NCBI GenBank assembly: GCA_039720395.1
Contig: CM077833.1
Location: 8,819,036 to 8,883,035 of the forward strand
Source of the DNA: Liquidambar formosana
Lineage: Eukaryota; Streptophyta; Magnoliopsida; Saxifragales; Altingiaceae
DNA: 64,000 nucleotides
Direction: 5' to 3'
How positions within the stretch are numbered: position 1 is the first letter of the stretch; each line of letters opens with the position of its first letter. The notes beneath the pieces are model-generated. The model was not told the DNA's origin. It saw only the letters and a list, made by a program, of their open reading frames with translations, and ran no database searches. The position numbers and the translations under genes are program-made. Positions 22,372-34,897 of the stretch are shown piece after piece.

Positions 22372-23688
22372 ATCTAAGTATTTTGAAATACCTAATATAT
22401 ACAACAAATCCAACTTAGAATTGATCAATGGCTATAAAAGACTATTCAAAATCAATTTTTTGAGTGATTTTTTGGGCTAAAACAACTTCAATTCAAAGAA
22501 ATAAGTGTTTAAATCAAAGTAGGAGACTAGAACCAATCAAAAGAGGCTTGATGGTGATCCCCCATGGCTAGTCGATCATAGGAGACACCCATATAGGAGG
22601 GTGACCGGGGTCCCCCATGGCCTGCCAAAAATCGATGATGGCCATCAGGGCTTCTGATGGACATCCACTTGACTACCGCTCGAATTTTTAGTTTTTAAGG
22701 CCATTTTGATAACAACTTCATTGTTTGGAGTCCAAATTTGTACTTGAAAGCATGTAACTCAAGTTGAAAATCCTAGCCAAGGCTAAGTAAGTTAGGTTTG
22801 AGGATTAGTTAGTCATAGGAGCCAAAATGGGACCTTTGTGAGATAAAAATGGTTAAATCAATTTCCTCACCAACGCTTTTCAAAAATCAATTTAAACTTC
22901 CAAAAACAAAATTAATTAAAACATAATGGAAGCGAACTAGTACATTAATTTCAAAAACGAAAATTGACTTGGTCATTTTCTCGATAAACCAATAAAGGAT
23001 AACTTCATTTTTCATTCTTAATCCGGAGCCATTTAAAAATCAAATTGGGCTTATAAATAGGTCTCTTAAATTGACACGAACATTATGAAACTAACTAGGT
23101 GCCATATTGAGGTCAAACCAAAATTTTATGCTCTTAATACCCTCACGAAGCTTTTTACTCTCAATTTGATTCCATAGACTCATTGTAGCCTCACACTGCT
23201 TTCTAAACTCCATTATGATCTCGATACACAAGTTTAAATTCATCATTAGAATCTACTCGAATATGTATGAAAATGATGTGAGATGATATTTAGTGTATGT
23301 AGAAATTAATAGGACCGATAGAATGCAAAAAATGAGATGAAATCACACATGTGATGATAGCCTAAAAAAAAGAGGGCTAAAAATTGGGTGTTTACACTCC
23401 CTATGGCCAAGCTTGAAGTTATGGGAGAGGCAGACATAAGATGCAATGCTCATGTTTCCTCGGGCTATGAAAGAAATGTAATCTCCCTTTATACCCCCGA
23501 TTGTTAAATTTTCACTCACATGGCCATTAGAGCATCATTGGTCTTAGGGTCTGTAGGCCATGATCTTGATGAGGAGGGCTATGTAGATTGTTGTTATGCC
23601 TTAGCCAATTAGTAAGAGAGCTATACTAAAAACTAGCTGTCTTAATAATAGGAACTATTAGTATGAAAAAAAAAAAAAAAAAGATAAG

Positions 23689-26475
23689 TGTGAACCCCGG
23701 AAATTGGGCCCACGAGGGATTGAAAAGAAAGTGGGTTTGAAAAAGAAAAAGGAAAGGAGTCGCCACCTTATTTTTTAAAGGAAACAAGGAAAACCCTAAA
23801 AATCAGGTTGTTTTAGGAAAACAATTTGAATGACTCCATAAAAAAAAGGAAAGGCAAAAACCAATCTTTTGAAAACTAAAGAAATCAGGGATTCGGAGGC
23901 TAAGTTATGACATGGGAAGGTTCTAGGCAAAGCCTATAGGCACCCATGTCACCCTTTCGGTCTCTCAGTTCATTTGGGCTAAATTAAAGTCTTTCCATAC
24001 AAAAATCAGCAAGTATATCATCACAAGAATTGCATGCATATCATATATTTCATTCATCCATCCATGCATAATAAGCAAATAAAAACAGAAAATAAAGAAA
24101 AAGAAAACAAAACAAAAATAAACCTAGGATGCTTGGATCCTAGAACGGACTTGAGCCTCACGAAGAGCGCCTACGTACCATGCAACGAAATACATGGATC
24201 AAAGTCCACGTAGTTCGATTAGAATTAGGGTTAAGACCTAATATAAACCTATGGTTAAAACCCTAGGTTTCCTTATTTGATCAAAAGAGTTGAATTTGAT
24301 AGAAAGTTTGATTTTAGGAAAGAAATCCACAAAATGGAAACTTTAATAAAAACCAGAATTTTGTTGGTTAAGGAAACCTCTAATTAAACCATAGGACTTG
24401 TATTAAAAATTAACCCTAGATAGGGAGAAGAGAATGAGTTAAGAAGAAAGGTGAATTGGGGCACCTTCACACCCACTTACCTGAGCGCAATTAGCTCCAA
24501 GCATTTAGCCATTTCAGACATAGCAGCCCTATTTGCCATAGGACAAATACCACACCTATTTGCACCCTTACAAGTGCTCAAAACCATGCAAAAACACTAA
24601 CATGCAAATCTGGACAGAATAGTATTATGGCCTAAAAATCATCCACTAAGCATGCTAACAGCAACACAGCGAACAATAATAAGTCCTAACATATTCCTAG
24701 AACCATATCATGCATAAAAACCCTAAAACATACTAACATGCATGCAAAACTATCATGTTTACTCCATATGAAAAACATATACAGCAAACACGAAGAAAAA
24801 CCAAATAAAAAAGTCTACTTTATCATGCTATATGAAAACAAATACGAAACAATGACTCTAAAACCCTAAACTCACAAATATGCTTAAAAACATACAAAAC
24901 ATACTTTAATCATGCTAAAACCAAACTAAACAGAAATTAAATCATGCATATTAACTAACTAAAGCAATATAACATGATGAAAATCCTAACTCTAACATGC
25001 AATGACACTAATCCTAGCACAAGGACAAACAGGAGCACAAGAATCATAACTATGCATTAAAAACCTAAAGGACAGCCCTAAAGCATGCTAAACAGTAGAT
25101 AAAAAATAGATATTCCATGTATATTAACTAGCTAGAGTGTTAATACATGATAAAAAAGTCACCTTTAACATGCAATAAGCCTAACCCATATGAGAACCTA
25201 GTTTAAGCTTGAATAGAGAAGGAGAATACCTTAGGAAGTGGCTCCCCTTGTGTTTGTAATTGTTCGTGGCTCCTCAGGTCTTTAGAGTGAATCAAACCAA
25301 CACGAATCCTCCTCTTTGTCAAAGTGGTATCACAGCAAAGAGATCAAAACTCACTCAACTTTGAAAAGAAATAGAAAACAAAAAGAGAACAAGAGAAAAG
25401 AAAAAGTGATTCTCGTCACTTTGCAGCAGCAGCAACTTCAATCGCGTTTTTGGGTATGAAAACGTTGGATTTGGACAAAACTTGCGAAATACAAAGTTGT
25501 AGAGAATTGAATTATCTTTCTAACAAGACCAATTTCATCAAATTCTGACTTCAGATGAAAAAGTTATGATTAAAATACGACTGCTGGTTTTCAGAAAATC
25601 TGCTGCTGAATTATGACGAATTTCACTCCCTCCAAACCCTCTTCTCCTCCCCCTTGTTTAAAGACATTAAGAGAGTATTTATAGCTGAAATCTGGAGTTT
25701 CCCTTTCCTTCCTGGACTAGGTTTCTTTGGAGAATAATCAAAAGGTATTTTATAATGATAAAAGACTTCTAATCTGAATAGGAAAAGGAAATTGTCTTTT
25801 ATAAAAATTGGGAGACTGACCGCTAACACGCATGCACATGTATCGTATGTGCGTACACACACTCATCACATACGTACACGTGTTAGTGTCATGATAAAAA
25901 TGGCTAATTTAATAAAATAATTTACTTTTCATTTTAACCAAAAATCTCATGCTGTGATTCGCACTAATTCTTCAAGGATAATCCGTAAATAACCACACTA
26001 AACTCATCATCAGGCCATATCAAAATTGAACTTCATGAAACACTTTTGAGGGTAAAATGATGACTAATGAAAGTCAATTTGAAAAGATTTGGTTGGTAAT
26101 TGTGAGTCAATTAGAGCTAACCCAAGGAAGGGTCAATTAACCAACTTGAACCACATCGAGCCATTTTAATCCCGAGCCATTGACTTACCAAATTGACACT
26201 AAAAATACCTCTTATGCATCCTGTGAACTCCAATTGACAATTTGGAGATCATTCCAAGGTCAAATGAAAAGTTTGGGACTTAAAAGACGATTATGCCCCT
26301 CAAGTCACAAAAGCTCTTATTATCCCTTAAGATCAACTCCAATTTGAACCAAAATTCATATCCATTGTCCTTGTGACTCTAGAAAACTAATGCAAGTGAC
26401 TAGACTCAAAAACAAAACAAAAACATGCATGAAATGATGAGCCCTAGTAAGGTGGTGCAAAAATGGGGTGTGACA
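23689..26475 (-). mobile_element. Solo LTR, inverted copy of the 7435 family, ataag duplication
   Basis: On the minus strand it starts TGTCACACCCCATTTTTGC and ends GGGGTTCACA. Flanks are ataag on both sides (23684-23688 and 26476-26480), a perfect duplication. Its first ~430 bp and its last part closely match the LTR at 7435-13118. The middle, about 25230-26015, does not match that LTR and carries its own TATA (TATAAATA, 25676-25683 minus). There is no internal region or ORF. Confidence 0.9.
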
Positions 26476-26639
26476 ATAAGGGAATTAAGAGTATGAATTG
26501 GGAGGCATAATGGCGCATGTGTCCTTAGCATTCACAAAGTCTTTTTAGATGTGAAGAGTGTTTCCATTGTTTGACTTGCTCCTCTAACATACATCATCAT
26601 TTGAGAGTTTGTGAGAAGCCTATATTGTGGATACAATCC

Positions 26640-28137
26640 TGTTGACACCCAATTTTGTACCGCCTGACATTTTGGACCACCTTTAAGCCCAATGATGAAG
26701 GGCAACAGCAGATAAACTACCACAAGCGAGCCCGAAAGACCCATGCAGGCACAACGTGGCTTTTTGATAGTTTTTGATACCCCATGATCATATGAGCATG
26801 GTTCATGCACGTACGTGCATCTTCCATGCACGTACGATCATGCAACCTGGTTTTTTGATACCCCATGATCGTACGAGCATGGTTCATGCACGTACGTGCA
26901 TCTTCCATGCACGTACGATTATGCCCTTTATTTTCGAAAATTTCAGCTTTTCCCCCCAAATTGTTTCTTTCCTTATGAAGCCCCTATGCTAACAACTGCT
27001 TGATGGCGGCTGGGAAACCCTAATGGACTCCGAAATAAACCCTAATCACCATCTATATATACCCCACTTTCATCCAAGAGAAAGGATCCCAACTTTTGCA
27101 CCCAGCCTCCCCCCGAAAGATCTGAAAACCCATTGTTGTGACTGCGAGAAGTCCGGAAGGCAAGTCGGTGATAGAACTGTTGCTGCCCGTACCTGAGGGT
27201 AATGGCTTTTAACTTTAATTTCGTTTTCAATTAATGATCTAGCATGATGATTCATAATATCGCATAAACTGAACATGGCATCTGTATGTATATCCTTTCA
27301 TTCAATGCTCACATTTAGGATCTGCTTAGATTTAATCTGGCATTGATTTACTTATGCATTTAAGGTTTGAATGGATTCCTCACCCGTTTCAAACACATAG
27401 GGTTGCACAAGATCCATTAGTTAATCCTGGCATTCAGTTTTACATGATTTAGGCCATCGTACATGAGCATCGTTTGTTTATATGCGTGAGTTACTCCGTC
27501 ATTTAGATTTAGGATATTTCCATTGTTTTTTTAATCACATATTTCTGCATATATTAAGGTCATAGGTTTATTTAAATCTGGCATTGCATGATGGGCATGG
27601 ATTTGTAGCATAGCATTGAGGCATGTACGTGCGTGCACATGGGATGCACGTAAGTGCTTACCATATGCACGTACGTGCATGGCTCTACTTTTGCAGATTA
27701 ACTTGTTTCCTCTTTTGCAGGCAGCGTGAGCATTTTTGTTAGTTTTCAAATCCTCTTTCTTGCAAATATGTATATTCACATGTTTTGTTTTAATTCTTCT
27801 TTTCTTTTTCTCTCATCATTTGCATGCCATTAATTGATTTCAATTGCATAAGTGTTTGAATAGTGGTTGAGCCTAATTAAGTTTCTCTTTAATTAAAGCC
27901 AATAAGTACATGTGGGGGCCGGCTTCGTCCGGGCGTAGATGGGTGCCTAACACCTTCCCATCCGCGTACCCTAGCTCCGAACCTGAACAATCTCTGGTTA
28001 TGGTAAGTTAGACCCTTCTTAGGGTCGATTGGTTCCCGAAGCCAAATCGGGTGGCGACTCCTTTTTCACCCTAATCATTCGTGGTTAGTGGCGTAGTACT
28101 CTCGAGCCCGAGCGTGGTTCAGGACACGGCGCTCACA
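26640..28137 (+). mobile_element. Solo LTR with aatcc duplication
   Basis: Starts TGTTGACACCCAATTTTG and ends GGCGCTCACA. Flanked by aatcc at 26635-26639 and 28138-28142. A TATATATA run is at 27054-27061. Near the 3' end it has the gtggcgactcctttttcac landmark typical of gypsy LTRs in this window. It contains an 81-bp tandem duplication described separately. Confidence 0.9.
26771..26930. repeat. Two-copy 81-bp tandem repeat rich in gtacgtgcatg palindromes
   Basis: Copies start at 26771 and 26852 (tttttgataccccatgatc). Each contains ggttcatgcacgtacgtgc followed by ccatgcacgtacgat. The core gcacgtacgtgc is self-complementary. The same motif returns at about 27625-27680 in the same LTR. It lies 120-280 bp upstream of the TATA run. 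Confidence 0.8.
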
Positions 28138-28968
28138 AATCCCAATGAAGTACTTGAGTTTGTTGTACACATTATTTTTCATAACCAATTTTAATTATGA
28201 AGTTTTCTAAGGGAGTGTCTCCATGAGTGATTGGAGCATAGTAAAACTTTAAGGGATTAGCAATCATTTGTGTTACCTAGATTTTGCAAGTGACCAAAAT
28301 GCTTTATTAATTAATTTAGAAAACCTTAAACATGTGCTTGTATAATCATGAAATTCTACTAGTTCTTCGGAGGACCCTAAAGAGTATAATTAGCATTGCA
28401 TTCGTATTGTCAATATTGTTACTCATGAGCTAGCTGGCATCTTGGATTGTTGAACTTTTACGCTCATATAGCGAGAAACTTTTCGAATTTATAAAAATAG
28501 CTCAGTAAATGAATGGTCAATTTGATTCATCAATAGGAGACCACCCCATACCATAGGAAGTTGCTTCTTGGAATGCCGTCGTTCAAGCAGCCCCTTCACT
28601 AGTAGGGGAAAACACTAGCACATGGCACCCCTATGCCCCATTGCTTTGTTGCGGTTGGTCCCATTCCTAGTTAATAGTCCATGCCCGAGTAGTTAATTCT
28701 CCCCTCGCTTTAACCCCCCCCCCCCCCCCCCCAACAGCACTGCCTTACTAATTATCTTGTTAAAGAGAGATTGACTAGCATGAATGATACTCCTTGACAA
28801 ACATGAAAGAAACTACCCTCTCTTACAGGCGTGAATGGCGGTTCATTTTTCTATGTGGACACCAAGGTAATAATTATGATTCTCTTCTTACAATATAATG
28901 TGTTTTCTTAAGCATGCTTTAATAAATTAATAATGATTTTGTATTTAAATTGTGAAATGTAAACATAG
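28138..28968. other. Unassigned intergenic sequence
   Basis: AT-rich DNA between two solo LTRs, with a poly-C run at about 28715-28732. No convincing ORF, terminal repeat or RNA gene seen. It may be the older host sequence into which the flanking LTRs inserted. Confidence 0.4.
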
Positions 28969-30950
28969 TGTGGACGCTGAGAAATTGAGCTTGGGAATCA
29001 AGTTCCATTCTACTCTAAAAGAGTTTCAAAAAGAAAGGGAATCGCCACCTTATTTTTAGGGTATAAAGAAACCACTAAAAGATTTGTTTTGTAAAAATAA
29101 ATTTGACTCCATATTTGGAAAATAGGCAAGCCTTGAACCAAAAACAAAGGATTCGGGGGCTAGGTTACGAAATGGGAAGGTTTTGAGCCGCAGCCCGTAG
29201 CCACCCATTTCGCCCGATAAATCGGTCTCATTTATTGATTGGGTTTAATTAATTTAAACCATGCAATATAACTAGAAATTATGAAAATTAAAAAGAAAAT
29301 CTAAGCTAGGTTGGATTTGGGCTCAAATAAGCAGCCTAGGTACTTTTTATAAAGATCAAAGTCCACGTAGTTCGAACAAATAAGTTGGGAGGAGAGTTTC
29401 ACTCCTCGTAGGACTCTATTAGAATCCAATCCATAATCAAACACTTGCTTTGAAAATAACTTGCTTTGATTAAAAACAACTTTGGTTTAATAAACTAGTT
29501 TGATTTAGGATTAAAAACTAATACAATCCTATAATTAATAAAACTCAGGGAGCATGCAATATTATCTCAGTATTTATATCATAGCATAAGCTTGAACTTT
29601 AAAGAGATAAAGTGAGAGTTACACCTAACAGAACTGAGGCAAAGTTCTATTTGAGAGTCTTGAGTTGGGAGTTAGGAGTTGGACAGAGCTCTGGCGCTTC
29701 TAAGCCTTTTAGAATGGGTTGCTAGTTAGAGGGTACTAATAAGGAAGTTCCACCCTACTATTGAGCTCAAGCTCTTCTTAGAATGAGTCATGGGTGAGAG
29801 GGTACTAATAAGGAAGTTTTACCCCTCACTGTTGAGCTCAAGCTCTTTATTTGCCTAGAAAAACTCTATTGGGACTTAGTGTCGAATGAAAGAGGGAAAG
29901 ATCCCTATTTATAGCTGGAGGTGGGTGGAATGGATGGCTAGGATTTAATCTAGTTAAGGATGATCCAATGGCCCAAAATCAACCTTAAGGGACAACATTT
30001 ATCTTAATTCTAAGTGATAATTATCAAATATTATAAAAATTTTTGGAAAAATCCAGATTAGTTTAACAAATAAAGCCAAAATGAAGCAATAAGGACAAAA
30101 CAACCTGGAAGGCCAAGTGGGAACCCTTATTGGCCGTTTGGCCTTTGAGGGTGGCTGTTTGGCCTTCTAGGGTGGCCATTTGGAAACCAATAGCTTAATT
30201 CATTTGGCTACTTTGCCTTGCTTTGTTGCTTCCTTGCTTATCAAGTTCATGTATTGGGTCTATTTTAAGTCCAAATTTGTTGATTTCAAACTTGAAACAA
30301 CCTTGGTTCAATTACCTACTTAAAATAAGTTCAAAACATTTCAAATTAAGGTACATTTGGTCAATTAGTCATGGGTTAAGCTAAGATGGCTCACCGGGGC
30401 CAATCAAGCTAGTAAAGGTGATATTAAGGTTTGAATCCCAATTGACTCATGGTCGCAACCAAACTCTTTTGAGAATGATTTTAAACATCAAAAAAATTAA
30501 TTAAGGACTCAATTGATACCAATAAAGCAATAATTTGAACCAGTTAGATCGATTAGAAAACAATTTTAAGAAGGACTGGTGAATTGAGCCAAACTAGGCC
30601 TACTTTGGATCATTCCTAACCAAATCAATTCTAAACCTTACCAAACTTTAAACCAAGCCTATAAATAACATTCTAAGGACTTTAGGACCATCTTGGGACA
30701 AATTTGGTGGGAATTGGAAAGCGAACAAGTGTTATGCAAGTGAAATGATGAAAATGCCCTCTAAGTTGCAAAAGCTCTTATTTGCTATCAAAAGATGACC
30801 AAATTCAACCCTGAAAGATATCATGAATTCTTTGGGATGTATAGAGTCTAACTACAAATTTTTGGTGCCAAAATGATGTAAAACGCTACATGTGATAATG
30901 TTCCTGCAGTGAAAAGGTCAAAAAGAATGGATGAAAATGAGGTGTCTACA
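28969..30950 (-). mobile_element. Solo LTR, reverse orientation
   Basis: On the minus strand it starts TGTAGACACCTCATTTTCATCC and ends AGCGTCCACA. TATAAATA lies at 29906-29913 (minus). A repetitive GC-richer block built on ggccnnttggcc motifs (30104-30183) is about 190 bp upstream of it. Reversed landmarks aatcgccaccttatttttaggg and agatcaaagtccacgtag confirm the family type. Flanks are catag and attag, only a partial match, so the duplication is decayed or an end has shifted. Confidence 0.7.
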
Positions 30951-30984
30951 ATTAGACATGGAATATAGCATGATGTGTGGTATT

Positions 30985-31096
30985 TGTTGGGAAGTCCCAC
31001 ATCTCACATTGATTAAATGGCGAATTAAACATGTTTTCATATGCTTGTTTGAGTCCTCCACTTACATGCTTAGGCTTTTAGGTTAGAAACTTAACA
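30985..31096 (+). mobile_element. TRIM LTR with adjoining primer-binding site
   Basis: 112 bp starting TGTTGGGAAGTCCCACATC and ending AAACTTAACA, followed directly by TGGTACCAGAG, which matches the tRNA-Met-type primer site of TRIMs. The same LTR occurs at 34567-34679 and 34786-34897. No right-hand partner LTR is adjacent. See the finding on a possibly split element. Confidence 0.75.
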
Positions 31097-31110
31097 TGGT
31101 ACCAGAGTGG

Positions 31111-31834
31111 GTCGAACGGACCTAGGTTTTTCTAACAGCTTACATGCATGCTTTCGATTGGAGCGCTTTCCCACCTGTCTGGTATAAACTTATTTTTCCT
31201 TTTCTTTCTATTCAATATTTAACGGAAAAAAAAAAAAAAAAGAAGCTCCAATCCCTCTTAAAAATAAATAAATAACTGAGCATTTGCCATATTCAAATAT
31301 CTATGATGTTCATCTTTTGTCATCAATTTTTAGCTTGCACAAATGTTCAATTGAGTTTTACAATCCTAGACTAGTAGATGGTTCATTTGGAGGAAGAAGA
31401 AGAACAAAAAAAAAGAATGCTTGAGGACTTTGAAAAGCTCAAGTTTATTAGTCCCTTGAAGTACATCGTGGCACAAAAAAGCCCTGGCCTAGCTTGTAGA
31501 GAACCTTTCTTTTTAGCTCATGAGGTTTATCTTTGTTCTCAATTTTCATCCAAAAAATATTTGCAAGGACAATTCAGTAGTGGAAAGACTCTCAAACAAG
31601 CATGCAAGCAAGCAACATGGCGAAGATTTCAATAGCAAATCCATGAAGATTTTTTTACTAAAATCCCTATGAATTTGAAGGGGTTATAGAGAATATAAAT
31701 AGAATCATAAGAATAATGTAGTTGAGACACACTTATCTTAATCTCAATCTTTGAGATTGGGTTGGTGTGATTTGATTAGGATAATGAATATTTTATTAAG
31801 CCTAGATTACCTCCTTTCCATCTATGTTATGCCT
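31111..31834. other. Unassigned sequence
   Basis: Contains a poly-A run near 31226 and an 85-residue ORF (31378-31635) starting MVHLEEEEEQ, with no recognised domain and no promoter or splice support. I leave it uncalled. Confidence 0.3.
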
Positions 31835-34457
31835 TGTAACACTCATAATTTTTAAATAGGGTATTAAGAGTTTAATTTATGATTAACGTAGTTAATCCCC
31901 TGATTTGTCGGATGACTTAATGCATGGGTAATGCATGTGTATGATATTATGATGTTGGATGTATTTTGATGCTTGTTTTTGTGCATCGAGTATCTTTCGA
32001 GTGCGTTTAGCCTTATTTGCAACTTAAGGGTTTAAGTTGCTGAAATTTGGCTAAGTGTGGGGAAAAAGTGAATTTTCGTAAATTTTCATTTTAAAGGATA
32101 ATTTTTTGCAGTAATGGGAGCTTATAATATTATAAGACATTGGTGATTTTATAGGATTTTATTAGCATGTTTGGATTGGGTTCCATACATGTTTGTTTTG
32201 GGAAAATCTGTCGGGAGATGGATTTTGTACTAAAACTTAGAAATGAGATTTTGATATATTGGGAATTTGATTTTTCTGATATTTTATTTGGATTCAAATG
32301 GGGAGTTATTTGCTTATTTTCATTAAATAACTTAAAGTACATTTTTATATTATCCTTTTACTTAAATGTTTTGGATGAAAATAAGGCTGATGTTTGTGCT
32401 GATGGGGAGTTGTGACTAACTGTTTATTTTTGGCTGTCTGTGCATTTCAGATGGCTGAAACATGTTTCAGCCGTCTGAAAGTCAATTTTCAGCCGGCTGA
32501 AAGTTCATGTCAGCCGACTGAAAATTCCAGAGAGGGTTATTTTGTGTTGGGCATTTTCAGCCGGCTAAAAAATATTTTTCAGCTGTCTGAAACTATCGGC
32601 GGACAATTTTAATAAAGGGTTAGAATGACCTTTTTGCCCCCCTTTTCTATATAAACCCCTTAACCTATAAAATTCTAGACTCTTCTCCATATTTCCAGCC
32701 TTATAGAGAGAGAGAGAGGGGATAGGAGAGAAAGAGAGAGGGGACAGTGGAGAGAGAAAGAGCTTCTCCCTCCATTTTTATGGGTTTTCATGCATTGGGG
32801 GCTTGGATTTCGACATTTCTAGCTTGGATTCACTCATGGTTTACCTCTATTTCAGATTTGAGAGGTAATTTCTCATGTATAAAGTTAGGGTTTTCATTCC
32901 TTTTTAGGATTGGGTTATCATATCCTTATATTTTGTGTTTATTCATGGTATTTGTGAAGTTTGGTCCCATTTTGGAGTTGAAATCTCCATTATTTTCATC
33001 AAGCATGGCGTTTGGGAACTAGGGCTTGGATTGGGGGCTTACATGTGCATCCTAAGCTTGGATCTACACACTCACCACATTAAGATCGCATTTTTCTACA
33101 CGTTTCATGGAGGTAGGTGCAATTTACATAGGTTTAAACTATTGACATGATAATATGGTATATATTATCATAGTATTTGGTATTCTTGGACCTAGAATAT
33201 GTATATAATTGATTTATAGAACAAATTTTGAATATGGAACTTTGGGTATTTGATAACATAAATTGGATATTATGTTTATTTATGAGCTTGGCTTATTTTA
33301 TACATTCTATGGAATAGAGTTGTATAGATTTTATGGTTAATTTCCATGTTAATTGGTATTTTCGATTATGATTTCAAGACTATAATCATAATGAGAGTTT
33401 ATGATGTTTATCATAATTTCGGGTATAATTATGATGTTATTTGATTATGGATTATATAGCATATCTTGGAGATGATTTTGGTTAAAAATCATTTTATGGT
33501 TTATTGCACTGCATGTTGGGCATAATCATGCATTAAATGAACTTAATGAATACTGGGTAAAAGTATTGCATAATAAAGGGTCATTGGAATTGGACTACTT
33601 GCAGTCAATGGGACTTTACGGTGTTTTCCATTCCTTTGGTCCTGGGGTACTTTCTGGTTCGAGGTAGGAACCCTTGTGTTCTCGAATCAGAGGCTACTTT
33701 CCAGTTCCAGGTAGGAACTTTTGTGTTGTCCTCTTGGAGGTGGGTTTAAATCCTCCGTTTCCGCGCGAAGACTCCTGCGGGAGTGGTCGGTAATTAATGG
33801 AATTATCGTAAATTAGACATGAGTCACATGCATTGGGTATTATACATTATTCGTTTTAAGTTATGGATTATAACTTATTTTGGGTTTGTAATAAACCTGG
33901 TTAGTATGTTTCGTTTTAAATGATATAATTGGTTTTATTTATATTATTGCTTTAGTTTACTATGTTAAATTGTATCTACTGAGTCGTCGGACTCACGCCT
34001 ATTTATTTTCATGTTTTTCAGAGATTATTTTCAGGTGGAATTATGCTTTTACACGGGGATGCTCTTAACTAGAAATTACCCATGTTAATTATTGATGAAT
34101 TTTCATGGGAAGAATATATATTAATTCATTTTTTTGGGCCAATGTAATTGTAAATTTAATCGGGGCTGTAATTGTAATTATTTAATGTTGTGTATATGTG
34201 GAATGCGATGCATGGGATGATACCACTTTCATGGATGACAGAAAATTTTTATGAAATGAATTTTATAACAGGTTTTCATGATAGTATGTCTTATCTACGG
34301 ATGGGTCATGTCCGAAAAGGGAACAAAATTTAAAATGGTTGAGATTTTAACAGTGTCATCCACGTTTTATCAAAAGATTGGTTAAAATAAAGCTCGTTTT
34401 AAAGGGTAGTTTTTATTCAAGAAATTTATTAAGAATGAAATTTTCAATTATTTTATA
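31835..34457 (+). mobile_element. LTR with TTTCAG/CTGAAA palindromes, right end missing
   Basis: Starts TGTAACACTCATAATTTTTAAATAGG and runs parallel to the solo LTR at 46677-50457 (shared 'tgattaacgtagttaatc' start region and 'ggctgatgtttgtgctgatg' segment). The shared features continue with the palindrome cluster, TATATAAA at 32648-32655, a GA-rich leader, and tandem 'actttctggttcgaggtagg' segments at 33650-33720. The expected TAATTACA end is absent; a TRIM begins at 34458. No duplication found. Confidence 0.6.
32445..32592. repeat. Cluster of six TTTCAG-N4-CTGAAA palindromes in U3
   Basis: Units include tttcagatggctgaaa, tttcagccgtctgaaa, tttcagccggctgaaa and tttcagctgtctgaaa, spaced by about 6-45 bp. 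They end 55 bp before the TATA box. Counterparts with changed central bases occur in three other LTRs (47600-47870, 48575-48725, 56150-56400). Confidence 0.85.
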
Positions 34458-34897
34458 TGGTATCAAAGCATGTCGTTCTTCGGCTATTCATTTGTAAGCT
34501 CGTCTTTGTTGTCCACGCGACATGCCTGTTTCAATCTTGTTAGGCAGGCCTGCATGTGAGGGGGAGTATTGCAAATATACAACATCCCACATTGGTTAAT
34601 TATAAACCTTAACATGACTTTATATACCTGTTTAGGCGCTCCACTTAAAAGTTTAGGCTTTTAAGTTGAAAACCTAACATGGTATTAGAGCATGTCGTTT
34701 CTACGCCTGTTACATTTGTGAGTCTGTCTCTGTGGTCCATGTGACAAGCCATTTGAATCTTTTGAGGCCTACATGTGAGGGGGAGTGTTGGGAAGTCCCA
34801 CATCTCACATTGATTAAATATCAAATTAAACATGTCTTCATATACTTGTTTGATCCCTCCACTTACAAGCTTAGACTTTTAGGTTGAAAACTTAACA
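34458..34897 (+). mobile_element. TRIM array: internal-LTR-internal-LTR
   Basis: Two LTRs (34567-34679 and 34786-34897) and two internal regions, each beginning tggtatcaaag or tggtattagag (primer site) and ending with the purine tract gtgagggggagt. The right LTR starts TGTTGGGAAGTCCCACATC. The left end lacks its outer LTR. The right flank is atatt. Confidence 0.8.

Larger units (their letters stand above)
16693..23396 (-). mobile_element. Decayed reverse-orientation LTR, split by two insertions
   Basis: The right end reads, on the minus strand, TGTAAACACCCAATTTTTAGCCC. The left part keeps a reversed 'gcgattgccacc' landmark at about 16727 and a reversed ggggcctagactattttatgtgg segment at about 17090. 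A TATA-like box lies near 21347-21354 (minus). It is split by the solo LTR 17954-20806 and the element 21449-22371, leaving about 2.9 kb of its own sequence. The left boundary touches the previous decayed LTR and is approximate. Confidence 0.45.

Noticed and set aside
26532..26992. Three overlapping ORFs across the gtacgtgcatg repeats
   Set aside because: Both strands are open only because the 81-bp repeat lacks stops; the peptides simply mirror the palindromes.
31378..31635. 85-residue ORF starting with a Glu run
   Set aside because: No recognised domain, promoter or splice support, and surrounded by element debris.
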